Source: Sparus aurata (Eukaryota > Chordata > Actinopteri > Spariformes > Sparidae). From it: a stretch of DNA of 64,000 nt. How positions within the stretch are numbered: the first letter of the stretch is position 1; every line of letters starts with the position of its first letter. The notes below the pieces were generated by a model, which saw only the letters and a list, made by a program, of their open reading frames with translations, was not told the DNA's origin and made no database searches. The position numbers and the translations under genes were made by a program. Of this stretch, positions 12,741 through 24,700 are shown piece by piece. The stretch spans positions 27,785,954 to 27,849,953 of the forward strand of contig NC_044199.1 of NCBI RefSeq assembly GCF_900880675.1. Reading direction: 5' to 3'.

Positions 12741-15700
12741 GTCAGTGGAAGCGCTCACTTAACCTCCTTCACCGCGGTGGTACCGCCCAGTCGCCGGGAT
12801 ATAATGTTAGCAGTTAAAACCACAGATGCCTCCAAGGGTGACATTAGTAACAAACAAGGCACATCAGGCTCACATTATATGCATATTAGCCGTGGTGGTG
12901 GTGTTATTACAGGCCACCAAGACATGCAAACATCCGACCGCAGTTTAAGGGCACGTGGGGACATCACCAAAACACTGACTGCAACTCATTCGTAACTATT
13001 TGGGCGTTCTTGTTAATTCTTTCTTTGTGTAAAAAAAAAAAAAAAACCTTGAATCCTTTTGCTCCAGTGATGTAGGTGTATATTTGCATATAGAGCGGGA
13101 AGTCAGATGCAATCACAAGAGGTCACTCAATACGCATGTCGAGTCTCGCTTAATGCCAGGTGTGACACGACGGGCTCGAAGCTGTCCAGCTGTGATCGGG
13201 TCGCTCAGGATGGTAAACTCAAATGTGAAATCCTCCGTTTTGGTTTCAGAATCCTCCTTATTTTTCAGGTTGTATTCTCAAGGTTGACCGGTGTGCCTTC
13301 TGCAGGTTCTGGGTCATAGTTGCATGTTAAGTAGCGTAACCCTGATCTTCCCTTCTCCAGCTCATTCTAGGGAATGCCTTGACCCTCCCAGACCAGATGG
13401 GAACAGTAATCCCTGCGGTGTATTGAGGGTCAGCTCTAGGGTCTGCTCTCATTTAACCCAGCGTATCTGCACATCTAAGCCTCTGCGAGAAATCAGATTT
13501 AGATGTCCAAACCACCAAACCTCGCTCCCGATCAACGTGAGGGTGCAGCAGTTCTTATTTTGAGCTTCTTGTGAAGTCTGCCAGCTACTCCACAATCGAG
13601 TTGCAGTCGCTATCCAGAGATGTGAGGGTTGGAGGACAGACTAACACATGAAGAGCTGTGCCTTCAATCTCAGCTCCCTCAAAGAATTAAATTATTTTTC
13701 TAGTTATTAGTTATTAACTGAATGTATTGTAAAATATAGACAGCATTTTGGAGAGCTAACTAGAATAACTAGGACCGATGATTAGTCCAACGAAACATAA
13801 TATTTACTTCCTCCTGCAACTTCTGATAATTCATTCCTCCCGGGCCGGCCTATTTTACATCAGTGCCTCAGGTGCACCAGCGCACTGCTGCAGCAGCATC
13901 TGTGGTCAGGAAATGACTCAACTCTGTTGGTCATGCTCAAATAAGAATTTGCAGTGGACTTGCATCACCATTTGCGTCTGGCCCTTTATTCTCAAAGGAG
14001 CACACTTGAATTCATACTGTTTCTACCAAAATACTAACGGAGCAGAGCAGACGCCGAGGAAAGGAATTCATACTGACGTCAAGGATTTGTGATTAAAGAA
14101 ACAAAGGAAAAAGAAAGTTGGAGTGTTTAATCACTTGGATCAGTGTCAATGTAAAGACTTTATCTGAGGCATTTTTAATCTTTGAAACATTTTCAAAGTA
14201 GTCAGGGCATTAGTGTGCGAGTGGAGTGTTAATTGCTGAGCTCCTCAGGGGTTTCTTCGGTAAACTTTCAGGAGAAAATCAGCGCTGAAACCTTTTTTGA
14301 GCTGTAAACATTTTGATATGCCCTCAACATAATAAAAATCAACCTCATGATATAATAGATATATGGGTTATTACTATCATATTGCATAATAGCAAGGCTA
14401 GATTACCATCTGTTCCCCAGAGCAAAGCCCCGCTTCACCGTGTGGCAGTAGGATTTTGGTATAATGAGCAACTATGGTTTAGATTTTAGACATGTAGCAA
14501 ACTGAGGACCTGTGTATAGAGACAGTGTTTTTACATGATGATTATTCCTAAATGCACTTGTGTTTAACAGGCTCAGAAGCAGTGAGCAGGTATGTCTGAT
14601 CAATACTGAAAAATAGTGCCCCAAAAATTCTTGTAATATTGGTTGTACAGGAATAATATAACAGCTTAGAAGCACGTCCTTATTAACCCTCAAAGACCGA
14701 GACACCCACCAGTGGCTTAAAATAGCTGTTGCTCTAAAATGTTGAATGACTTTTGACCTGCTAATCCTATCCATATGGTTTAAAAACTCATGTTAAGTCT
14801 CAGCTTTTCAGTGGTCACACATGTCTTGTTTAAGCATTCAGGGGCTCCGTCGTGAACCTGATTACACCATCACAGTCTGCAGCGTGGATTTGTCAGGGAA
14901 ATAGTTTTCTTCCTCTGGGCCAATTGGAAATGGTCGTAGCCATCCTTCATTGTCCTCTCTTTTTATTGAGTAACCTTTCTATTTACTCTCTTAACCTTTT
15001 TGGACACATCTACATGGGCTAAAAATGAAATATAGGACTCCTGTTTTCACTTAAAAATGCCGTGGATAGTATTAGCATCATAATAAATGACTGTTACTTG
15101 CTTAGGAAAGGTCAGAATGGAGACAGAAATTCGTATGAACTAGATGGAAGTTTTTCACTGCAGTTAGTTTTTTTTCTTACATTAGCGTATGTTTTGCATG
15201 CGAATGTTTAGCTTCATTTTCCATGTGAATTTCCTTTTTGGTTTCTTCTATCCTGAAACTCAGGAGACTTAATTTCTTTACTGTGTCTGCACATGGAACA
15301 AGGTTGTTTTTTTCGAAGATTACCATACAGCGTATTCAAACCATCAACCCTGGTGTACCAGGTTAATGGCGTACCTGACCATGAAAAAAGTGAGTTGTGT
15401 GCAGCCATAGTTGGAAGGAACCTTACAATCTGGCCCAAGAGAAAGATTGTCAGGGACAAATATTACATAGTGTAAATACAAAACAAAAATCCTTGTTTTC
15501 TTTTATGAAAAAGGAGTGAATTATGTCATCCCTACCCTGTTACATTGCGACTTAAGCTCAGCTGAATAAACAGCATTAATTCAGGTCAACGCAAAATGAA
15601 TTCTGCAGCAGTCAGATGCTTATTTACAGTGACTATTTTTTTTTTAGTCCACTAGTAATTCAGTGCCAGCTCTCCACTGAGGCGAGGCCAGGATACTAAT

Positions 15701-18700
15701 ACATTGTTGCAAGGGAGCAGAGGTAGCCTGACGGATGCGGCTATTCAGGCTGGGGGAGGGAAAAAAAAAAAAAAAAAAAAGGGAACCATGACAGAATATG
15801 AACACATGGAAATGAATCCCATTTCACCGGCGAGGGATGGATGCTTTTTTTCCCTCTCTCTCTCTCTCCCGCTCTCTCACCCAGCCGCCTGTCTGCGACC
15901 TTAAATAACAGTCTCACTGTCAGAGCCGATTTAGCTCACCAGCTCACGGATAAATATTTGAAACGAAAGGCAGTGAGATGAGAGCAGTCGGCCCTATTTA
16001 CAAGTCAGGCGAATACACCATTAGTGTGTGTGATGGTGGTGGTAGGGGCTGTGGGGGGGGGGGGGGGGGGGGGGTGGATGAGGGTGGACGAGGCTGGTTG
16101 AGCCGTCTGTACAGTAGCGATGCGCACATCTGCTCCGTCTACCAGACATTGGAGAGGACACAAGCGTCGTCTCTGATCCACCTGCCCACCCGGGCGACGC
16201 AAATGTCACCTCAGCTCGTCTCCAGAGCCGCAGATGAGACTCTGCAGCCTTGTGCCACTTTGAACCTCATCCCGCTGTGGGCGTGTGTTAAATCACAATG
16301 AGCCAGCCGTGAAAGCAATCGTTTAAATATGATGTGGAGCCTTTTGTCAGGGGATTATAAAGTCAGCAACTCACACAGCCATCATGGGTGCCAGAAATAG
16401 GTCCTAATTTACCCTCTGAAAAAAAGAAGAAGTAGAGGCATGATGCTCCTCTACATATACACTTTGATGTTAATAATCGCATTCACAGCTTGCTGGGTAA
16501 CGAGGCAAAGATGGTGTTTTAAAAAAAAAAACCAGACAGAGCTCGACAGTGTGTACACCCAAGAGAATCAGCCTTATGAGTGCACCTGCATGTAGCTGTG
16601 TTCATGCAGAGACGCATCGTCCAACAAGTCCATCCAATCTGTTCATGTCCTGTCATCCAACAGGCTCTTGTTATTGTCCTTTATGCACTTTAACGCTGTG
16701 TTTTTTAATTTGTTTTTTTTTTCCAGTGTGATCTAAAACATCAAATCCTTTTAAGTCCTCAATTAAAGCAATATTGTGCTTTCCCAAACAGAAATGACAC
16801 ATTCTCTGTAAAAAGCTGCATTTAATAGCACTTTGGTGTCACTTATTTATATTGGTTTTATTGATTTTTGAATTATAGTTGCATCTTTACTTAAGAGCAC
16901 TCTGCTTTTACTGTCATGTCTGTTATTGATGCTCATTTAATGAGAGTATTTAATCAAATCATAATCAAAATAAAGATTACATACTGTAAGTTTTCGGGGC
17001 GTCTCTTTTCCCAAAAATGTCATCATCAGATTACTTGGCAATACATTTTTCAGCCCAGAATAGTGTCTCCTAATGTTCCTCTGCTACACAAAGCCCAACA
17101 GTCAACCCTGTCTGAGCTGTGTGCCCTAAAAGGTTCAGGCTTCCTGAATGTAGCCTGACAGACAGAACCCAGGGAACAGACATTCATGCTTACCGCTACT
17201 GGTAGAGCTTATTCCCACTAATGGACGGTTGTCATTGAAGAGGACTCGAGATCAACATTTTTACCAATTATTGAGCTTCTCTAATCTGAATCATGAATGT
17301 TACTGTTTAGAGAGACTTTTAACAACTACAACAATTTAACCAATGGAAACTTTTTTAAAAACAGAAATGTAGTCATTTCTGTTACCTTTTAGTTACCCTT
17401 TTTATTAAGCACTTTCGGCTGGTGTAAGGCATCAAAGCCACGACAAAGAAAGCAGGAACCAACAGTTTGAATTCTGGATTGTAGTCACGGTCACCTTACG
17501 AGTTCAAACTACATTTAATAAAAAACATTGAACTTATCTTCTTCCACAAAATGTATCTGATCAGGATTTGATTGATATAAATCAGAACATCATAAGAATT
17601 TTATCCATATCACTCAACCTAATATAGTCTATTATTTGCTCAGCAAATATTCTGATGCTAGAAGTGGGTGACTCAGACATGTTCTCATCTGTCCTCTTAT
17701 TTTCTCTGTATTCAAAGTGATTCATCACATATACTTTTGCAGATTTTTGATACATGTATTTCAATTTTGGAGGCACAAGATGTGAGTCAAGCTCAGTCTG
17801 TGCTGTGAATGTTCACCTCTGATTTTTAAATGATCCCTTTTTAATAAATGAGTTGGAGATGTGTGTTCAAGGTTTAAAAATAACAAGATAATCTCCTTGT
17901 ACCTCTTGTCAGTTTTAATTACAGTACATGTGAGTGCATGCAGACAATTTTGCTTGTAATTTTCATGTTTTGACCCATGGCAGTATATCATTGTCACATA
18001 TTTAGTTAAATGTGATATCGTGCCTCCAATCCTCCACCTGTTGACTGCTGCACTGCATTCTCATTTTGTCACGAAGGCCTGCATGTCTGATCCAGCCACC
18101 TGTTGAACCATCTGCAAAGTGTTTCGTTTACAGATCTGGATGCACAGTAATTATAACAGAACAGTTTTCCACTGAGCTGGACTCTAAACGGCCACTGTAG
18201 CATTAAAAAGAAATGTGAAAAAACCAGTGGAGCTGAAAAGTTGATCCAGCTATATTACCACGATAATGACATTTCAAGGTCAGAGTATTTAGCTACAACA
18301 GTTTTATGGTGTCATTAATGAGGTTTAGCGGTGTAATGAGGCATCTGTTTTTATAGTAGTGTGCCGCACTTGAACGCATAGACACGTTTAAAAAAAAAAG
18401 TGGCTATATTATTCTCGGGAAATGTGAGTCAACTTCGGCAAGAATAGATAAGAAGATCTCCCAGTATTCAGCCTTAATTTTAATGGACAGACTGTGGCAG
18501 CTCATCTGCCACAGAGAGCTTTTCTAGATATAGCTCTGTTATTGGTTGAGTCACCTTTCTGTTGTATCAACTGACAACAGAAAGCTGCAAAAAGCACTTT
18601 TATGGACATTCATTACCTGTGCTTCATTTTACCTGTCTGCTGGCTTATCTGTTGAAAGCAGCCTCGCCGGTGCGGGCTCTGACACTGGATCACCATTTAG

Positions 18701-21700
18701 GACGCGGAGCGAGAGAGAGAGAAAAAAAAAAACGGACTTAATGGTGTTTATTTCAGCATCTTAATCATGTCATCTCTCCTCCTCTCCCTCGCTGCGTCTT
18801 TCTCCTCATTTTCCTCCGTCTACCTGCAGTTTCATCACCTGCTCTTACCATGCCAGGATATTACACACACTCAGCTCCGCGTTGCCTCTTTATTTTGTTT
18901 ATTGCATGGATGTACTCTTCAGTATAGGTTCAAGCACTCGCTCAGAAAAACACAATGAGGGCTTATAACAGTGGCAGTCATGGCAGCTGTGCGATTCCTC
19001 TTCCCTAACACCACACAGACACACACACACGCTCTCTCTCTTTACAGACCAGGCCTTCATTAATATTCCGTTGTTGTGCACTGTCTGTGTGTAAGTGTCT
19101 GTGTGTGTTTTTTTTAAACCCGGAGCCAATTTGCTGTCTGCTATGGCGGGGTGTTTTGTGTTCGCAGCTGTATTTGATAGTGCTACAGCCAGAGAGAGAG
19201 AGGGAGAGAGGGAGAGAGTGTGTGAGAGAGAGAGGACTGAATTGAATTTAGAGAGAGAGAGAATGAGCCAGTTCTGGTGCTGGCAGTGATGGAGCCCGGT
19301 GATTTACAGCCCCTTACCGTGTATAATGAACACGCCCCGGGTGCCCATGGGCACAGGCACCCTCAGCAGGCCTCCGGGGTGTCAAAGGAGGTGATAGAGA
19401 GAGAGGAGGGGGTGTAAATGTAGAGGTGGTGTTGGAGAGGGGGGGTCAGGAGACGCAGGTGGTGATGCTCGGGGGCACCCAAGGGTCCACTCACCAGGCT
19501 GTGGTTCCACCTCACTGTGCTGGGTCCTCATCTGTGGCCTCCCTGCCATGTGGTAACACCACGGAGAAAGAAAAGAGATAGCAAGGAAGGAAGGAAGGAA
19601 GGAAGGAAGGGAGAGAGGAGGGATGAAAGGAGGACAAAGGGAGAGAGGAAGTAATAGTGGCAGATTTGGGATGGACAGAGGACGTGTTCCCATTATTCGC
19701 CGGCCCCCCTGAGAATATCCTGACAAAATGAAGTCCTGTCTGGCCCTTTACATCCTCACAATGTGATTATAGAATTGTGTCTGATTTATTTAAAACTCTG
19801 CAGTGTTACTTTGCACTTTGGCGTCCCCGAGTGGCTACCGGAGACGGCATGTAAGAGATGCATCCCGGGCACAAACAGGATGCTGGAGTTAAACAGCAAC
19901 CGCTATGTTTTTTTTGTACCACTCATGATACCAGACATGCTCATATTTGCACTCAGTTTAACTGTGTGGATGTGTAGTATCTTTTTCAATTCAGAAATCA
20001 GAAATAGGAAATTGGTACATTATGTGTCTTTTTATCACATCTAATGAAATTTATTTTCACTCTAAGCCAGCACTATAACTAGTTGAGATTTCTAATTTTT
20101 AGTTATGTTTTGGAGGGGAGGGGAGGAGTCTCAGACTTGAAGATATTTAATCTATCAAAATGTCAATACTTTTATCATGAAGGCAACATTTAAAGACTTA
20201 CGGCAGATAAATGAGTTGGACAGTGTTGTACCACTGTATTTTTGGCAAACATTTTGTGCAATTAAGTCCGAATAAAATGTATAACACTCGTCAAGGCTTC
20301 AGAGTATATGTAAAGATGTCTGCCAGTAATATCAAGGACACCATCTACATATTTACATAGCAATGAAAGAAAATTGGCCAATACTAATGTAGAATGTACA
20401 TATTTGGTAATAAATGTTCTCATGCACAAACACCCGTTTATTATTTTAATTAAATGAAACATGTTCTTATCAAAAGAGAAAGACAATAAGCTCTTTCCCA
20501 CTAATCCAAGATTTCTGATGATCTCCACTAACAGCAGACGTTAGCAGAGCAACAGGACATTAAGCGTAAATAACCCTCCATAGGCATCCTCTGAGTATTA
20601 GCATCCCACTGGCTGGTCTGATCGGAGGCCCTAATTAAAGGCAGGTGAATCTGAGCTCAATTATTATTCTTGTAGCGTCGCGCGAGCCCACCGAGCGCCG
20701 TGATGGATTGTGATCTCTGCTGTGGTTGAAACGCTAGAAAGAGCACAATGTCTTACAGCGGGAGCCACTGATAACTTCACGCAGACAAATAAAGACTGTC
20801 ACTTTTATTGATTTTTACCCAGCCCCCTCCCCCTGCCGCCATATACACCCACATCCCCTGCTTCATCTCAGTTTTATCCATCCTCCTGCACCCCTCCATC
20901 CCCATCAAAGCTTCCCTTTAATGGGAATGCGTCCAACATCACAAGGCATCGAAAACGTTGGGGTTTTTTTTGTCCATGAAAGTAAAGCAAACCCAAAATG
21001 TGATCAGCATTTAAAGGGTCTCCATCTCTCATCCGTCTCTCTGTCTGTTTTCCTAAATAAACCAAACAAACCCATACATACTGTATATACAGACATGAAA
21101 TCTTCAATAAAATATGCAGGATGGAAGTGAAATTGTCTCTTAACAGTGGGGTGGTAGCAGCAGCAGCAGCACATAACGAGAAATGCAATTTATTCCCTGG
21201 CACGTTGCTGCTCGGACAGGCAGATAATGAAAGGCATAGGTCATTGATGGTGACTTAAACCTGCAGCGGTGGAGTGAAATACATTAATAAATATCCACAA
21301 CATTACTTGGCTAGAGAGTGTAACCCGGAGGGGGGGAGGCAAATGACGCAAGGAGCAGCTCCTCATCAAACACCAGAATACAATTAGTCTCTGGACTGCT
21401 GTCGAGAGCCTCCTGCAAATCATAATATCCCTGATCATTGGCATCTGAACATCCATTACAGCTGCCCTGTGGGGACCCACGCTCTGGCCGCCTGAGGAGG
21501 AGAATGTGATGCACGTCATCATTTTCATTCCTGAAGGCACGCGTACTGTACATCCACTGCCAGCCTGGTGTCTCAAATGACTCAAATGTCTAATTAATTG
21601 AAAATACGGTGCCGTTAAACTAAAAGTGAGAATACAGTGCGAACGGAGAGGCGATAAAGATCACAGAAGGCATAAACTCCACTGGTTGCAATAATAAGTC

Positions 21701-24700
21701 TGATTGTATTTAAGCTTATGAGAAAATTACCCACTTCCCACTTGATTAGTAAACAGTTTCCTAATGAGTTTATGGGCTCAGTTGTTACTTTCAAGTGTTC
21801 TTCAATGCAGCATGATGCTCATTTTATAAATTGCACATCCATTTCGAGTAAAATAGTAGCCTTGTTTTGATCCGCTGCTCCTGTTTGCCCTTGAAGTTAC
21901 TGCATTACACTGTTAATACAAACTCCACACTTCCTATATTTGTTTCAAATTAAAAGCCTTTGAGCTTTTCAGTGAATGGAAATCCTTCATTTTTCAGCAA
22001 AGTTATGATCATGAAACATTTGCTTCAAAAAAACAAGATGGCATCATCCACAATGCCAAACTCAAGGCTTCAAAGCAGTCACAGTGGCTTGCTCCTCAAT
22101 TTATCATTCAGTCTATGATACAGAGATACATTTTTCATCCCTAATTAATCTGTAAATACTGAAGATATAGCTGCTAAAATGTTATAAGCTTTTGAGTCAT
22201 GCTTTCTAATACAGAACAAGACAAGTTAAACAATTTATATCCATATATGCATCAGTCAGGTTATCAAGGTTATCCAATCCATTGTGAGACTGGGACTGCA
22301 TGGTCAATAATACATCTCATGGCCAGTGAGCAGCCATGACAGGCTGCAATTATTTAAGGCTTTACACAAAGCAGCACAGCGGTGTAGGTGATTTGCAGAG
22401 AAAGACAATAGACGGGTTACATTTGTCTGCTGGAATAAATGCCTTATGGCGTGGGTATCCATTACAGCGCAAACGCCTGTTGTTCTGACATTGTGCATAA
22501 ACCCACCAAAATAATCAGGCGAAACATTCAGATAACAGTGCATGTGTCTCGCAACTGTATGTTTATATCCAACCGTAGTGAGACTGCTGGTGAGAGCAAT
22601 ACAAGCGTAAACAGAAAAGATGCCTGCTTGTCACAATAACTTGACTTTATTCAAACATTCAGATGAGCTTCACATTTCTGCCCTTCAGTCAAGAACTTTT
22701 GTACTGTTGCCTTTTTCTCTTGTCTGCAGATGAAGTAAACTTGGCTCCTTTTTCTCCACATTTCAGCTGGGGACCACCCATACGAGTGTGAGTTCTGCGG
22801 GAGCTGCTTTCGAGATGAGAGCACGCTGAAGGGCCACAAACGCATCCACACCGGGGAGAAGCCCTATGAATGTAACGGCTGTGGGAAGAAGTTCAGCCTC
22901 AAGCACCAGCTGGAAACCCACTACCGTGTGCACACAGGTACTGCGATCCGAATCGAACTCGAATGATTGTTTCTGTTGTAAAGGTTAAATGTCCAGCATG
23001 TAGGAATTAGGGTTGGGGTCAGTGGTGACGTTGCAGATTGCAACCAATGAATACCCCTCAGGTGGCCGCTCAAATCGCAAAAAAAATGTGAAAGGCTCTC
23101 TCTAGAGCCAGTGTGCGGTTTGTACATTTTAGGCTACTGTAGAAACATCGTATCATGGCGAACTCTGTTGGAGAGGACCCGCTAAAGGCTCATCCCAGTG
23201 CAACTAAAACATGGTTCTTAGTCTCAGGTGATTGTACACTAATGAAAAAAGTGCATTAACAAGGGGAATGTTATACCAGAGAGTGTCAGGAGGGGAAGAG
23301 CGAGAGCAGATTGTCCACTACTTCTAAAATGCAAAAATGGGTCGCCAATTATATTTGGCGCCACCCAAGTTAAGTATATGTGTGGGAAACACTGCTTTAT
23401 AGCTATCATATATTAGGAGACAATCTAGGTGGAAGGTGCCGTGCAGGTGACTCAACAACAACCAAGATACGGCATGTAACTTGATTAATGAGCTTTAGAG
23501 GGCTTTGTGGTTGTATTCTTTAACTTTAAACACACGTGAGCCATTTTATTCTGCTTACAGTGCTTATGCTAAGCTAACAACTTCATGACTCTGTTCTTCA
23601 AAGACACACACGAGACTGATATTGATCTCTATTCGCCCTGTTATACACTTTGATGTTTTTCGATGTTTTTCTCCACACGCCGATATTGCTGAAATTGTAG
23701 TAGCGAGATCTCATCCCATTCTTCCACTTCTCCTAATTTGATATGAGTGCAGCGTTATATATTTCACTGCTCCTCTCATAGCAATACAGTGTTGAAACAC
23801 GATGCAGCTCCCGGTGCCTGTTAAAGGACTCCGTTGTGGGAAATCCAAGTTGCAAGGCACAGACCAGACCAGATGAATATCTTTGTTGCTGTGATACAGT
23901 AGATGGATGTCTCAGAAGACTTTGTATTGATCCCAGTATATTTAGAGCCCCATAAAGATGTTGACACAGTGATAAGCTGGGTGCCCTGGAGAATGAGTGC
24001 ACGCTACGTACCAGACTGAGTGAGGATACCACGAGTGCTCACCAGGATGGCACACAGCCAAGGCTTTATGCTTCCTCACCGTCTCTTTTCCTCTCACGCA
24101 TATACACAGCAGCGCCCTCCCATCTCCCATTCAATAAGCCAGCTGTTAAGCCACACTATCAAGGCAGCCTGTCCAATAATTGGCTCCCCTCCGTCCACCC
24201 TTTCCCCTTTTGTGTGGGGGAGGGGGCTTTGCGTTAAGCCGGAGAGCAACAGCAGATAACAAGAGCAAGTGACAAGCTCACAGTCAAAGGCCACCTCGCA
24301 CAAAAGGGAGCTGCTTGATGAATCATCGACATTGGCAACCTAACCCCCCCGCCACCTCCTCTCCACACATCCCAAATGCCAATGGCGGATCAATACTTGG
24401 GCCCCATTTGCAATTCATTATTAGCTGGTTATTTGAGGCTACCCTGTTTACAGTCCGGTTATCAATATCAACCGAACGCAGGTGTCCACACTGCTGCAGA
24501 GAAACACATGATGACTTGCATCATTGTATTTATGCTTATTGGCTAAATGGCACCATAACCAAGCACCCCGGCAGAGGTCAAGGTTAACCAGGGCTCCCAA
24601 GGAACAGACCGATCGAGCAGTGAGAGGCATAAGGCCCATTTTGCCAGCGCACATGTGCGAGACTCCAGCTGAAAGGTGACAGCGAGCGGCGGGCCAGATC

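Larger units (their letters stand above)
12741..22766 (+). other. zbtb16: zbtb16 intron (10.0 kb)
   Basis: No coding exon was found. Contents are poly(A) and poly(G) runs (15761-15780, 16053-16074), CT- and GA-rich tracts near 15855, 18710 and 19190-19260, a GGAA repeat (19583-19610) and several complex stretches with TAATTA-type cores (about 18300, 20570-20790, 21330-21560, 22400-22560) that look more like conserved regulatory DNA than repeats. Confidence 0.85.

Noticed and set aside
12578..12817. ATG at 12578 as the start of a small two-finger protein
   Set aside because: The ATG lies within conserved zbtb16 protein, behind a good splice acceptor, and the frame runs through the donor into intron.
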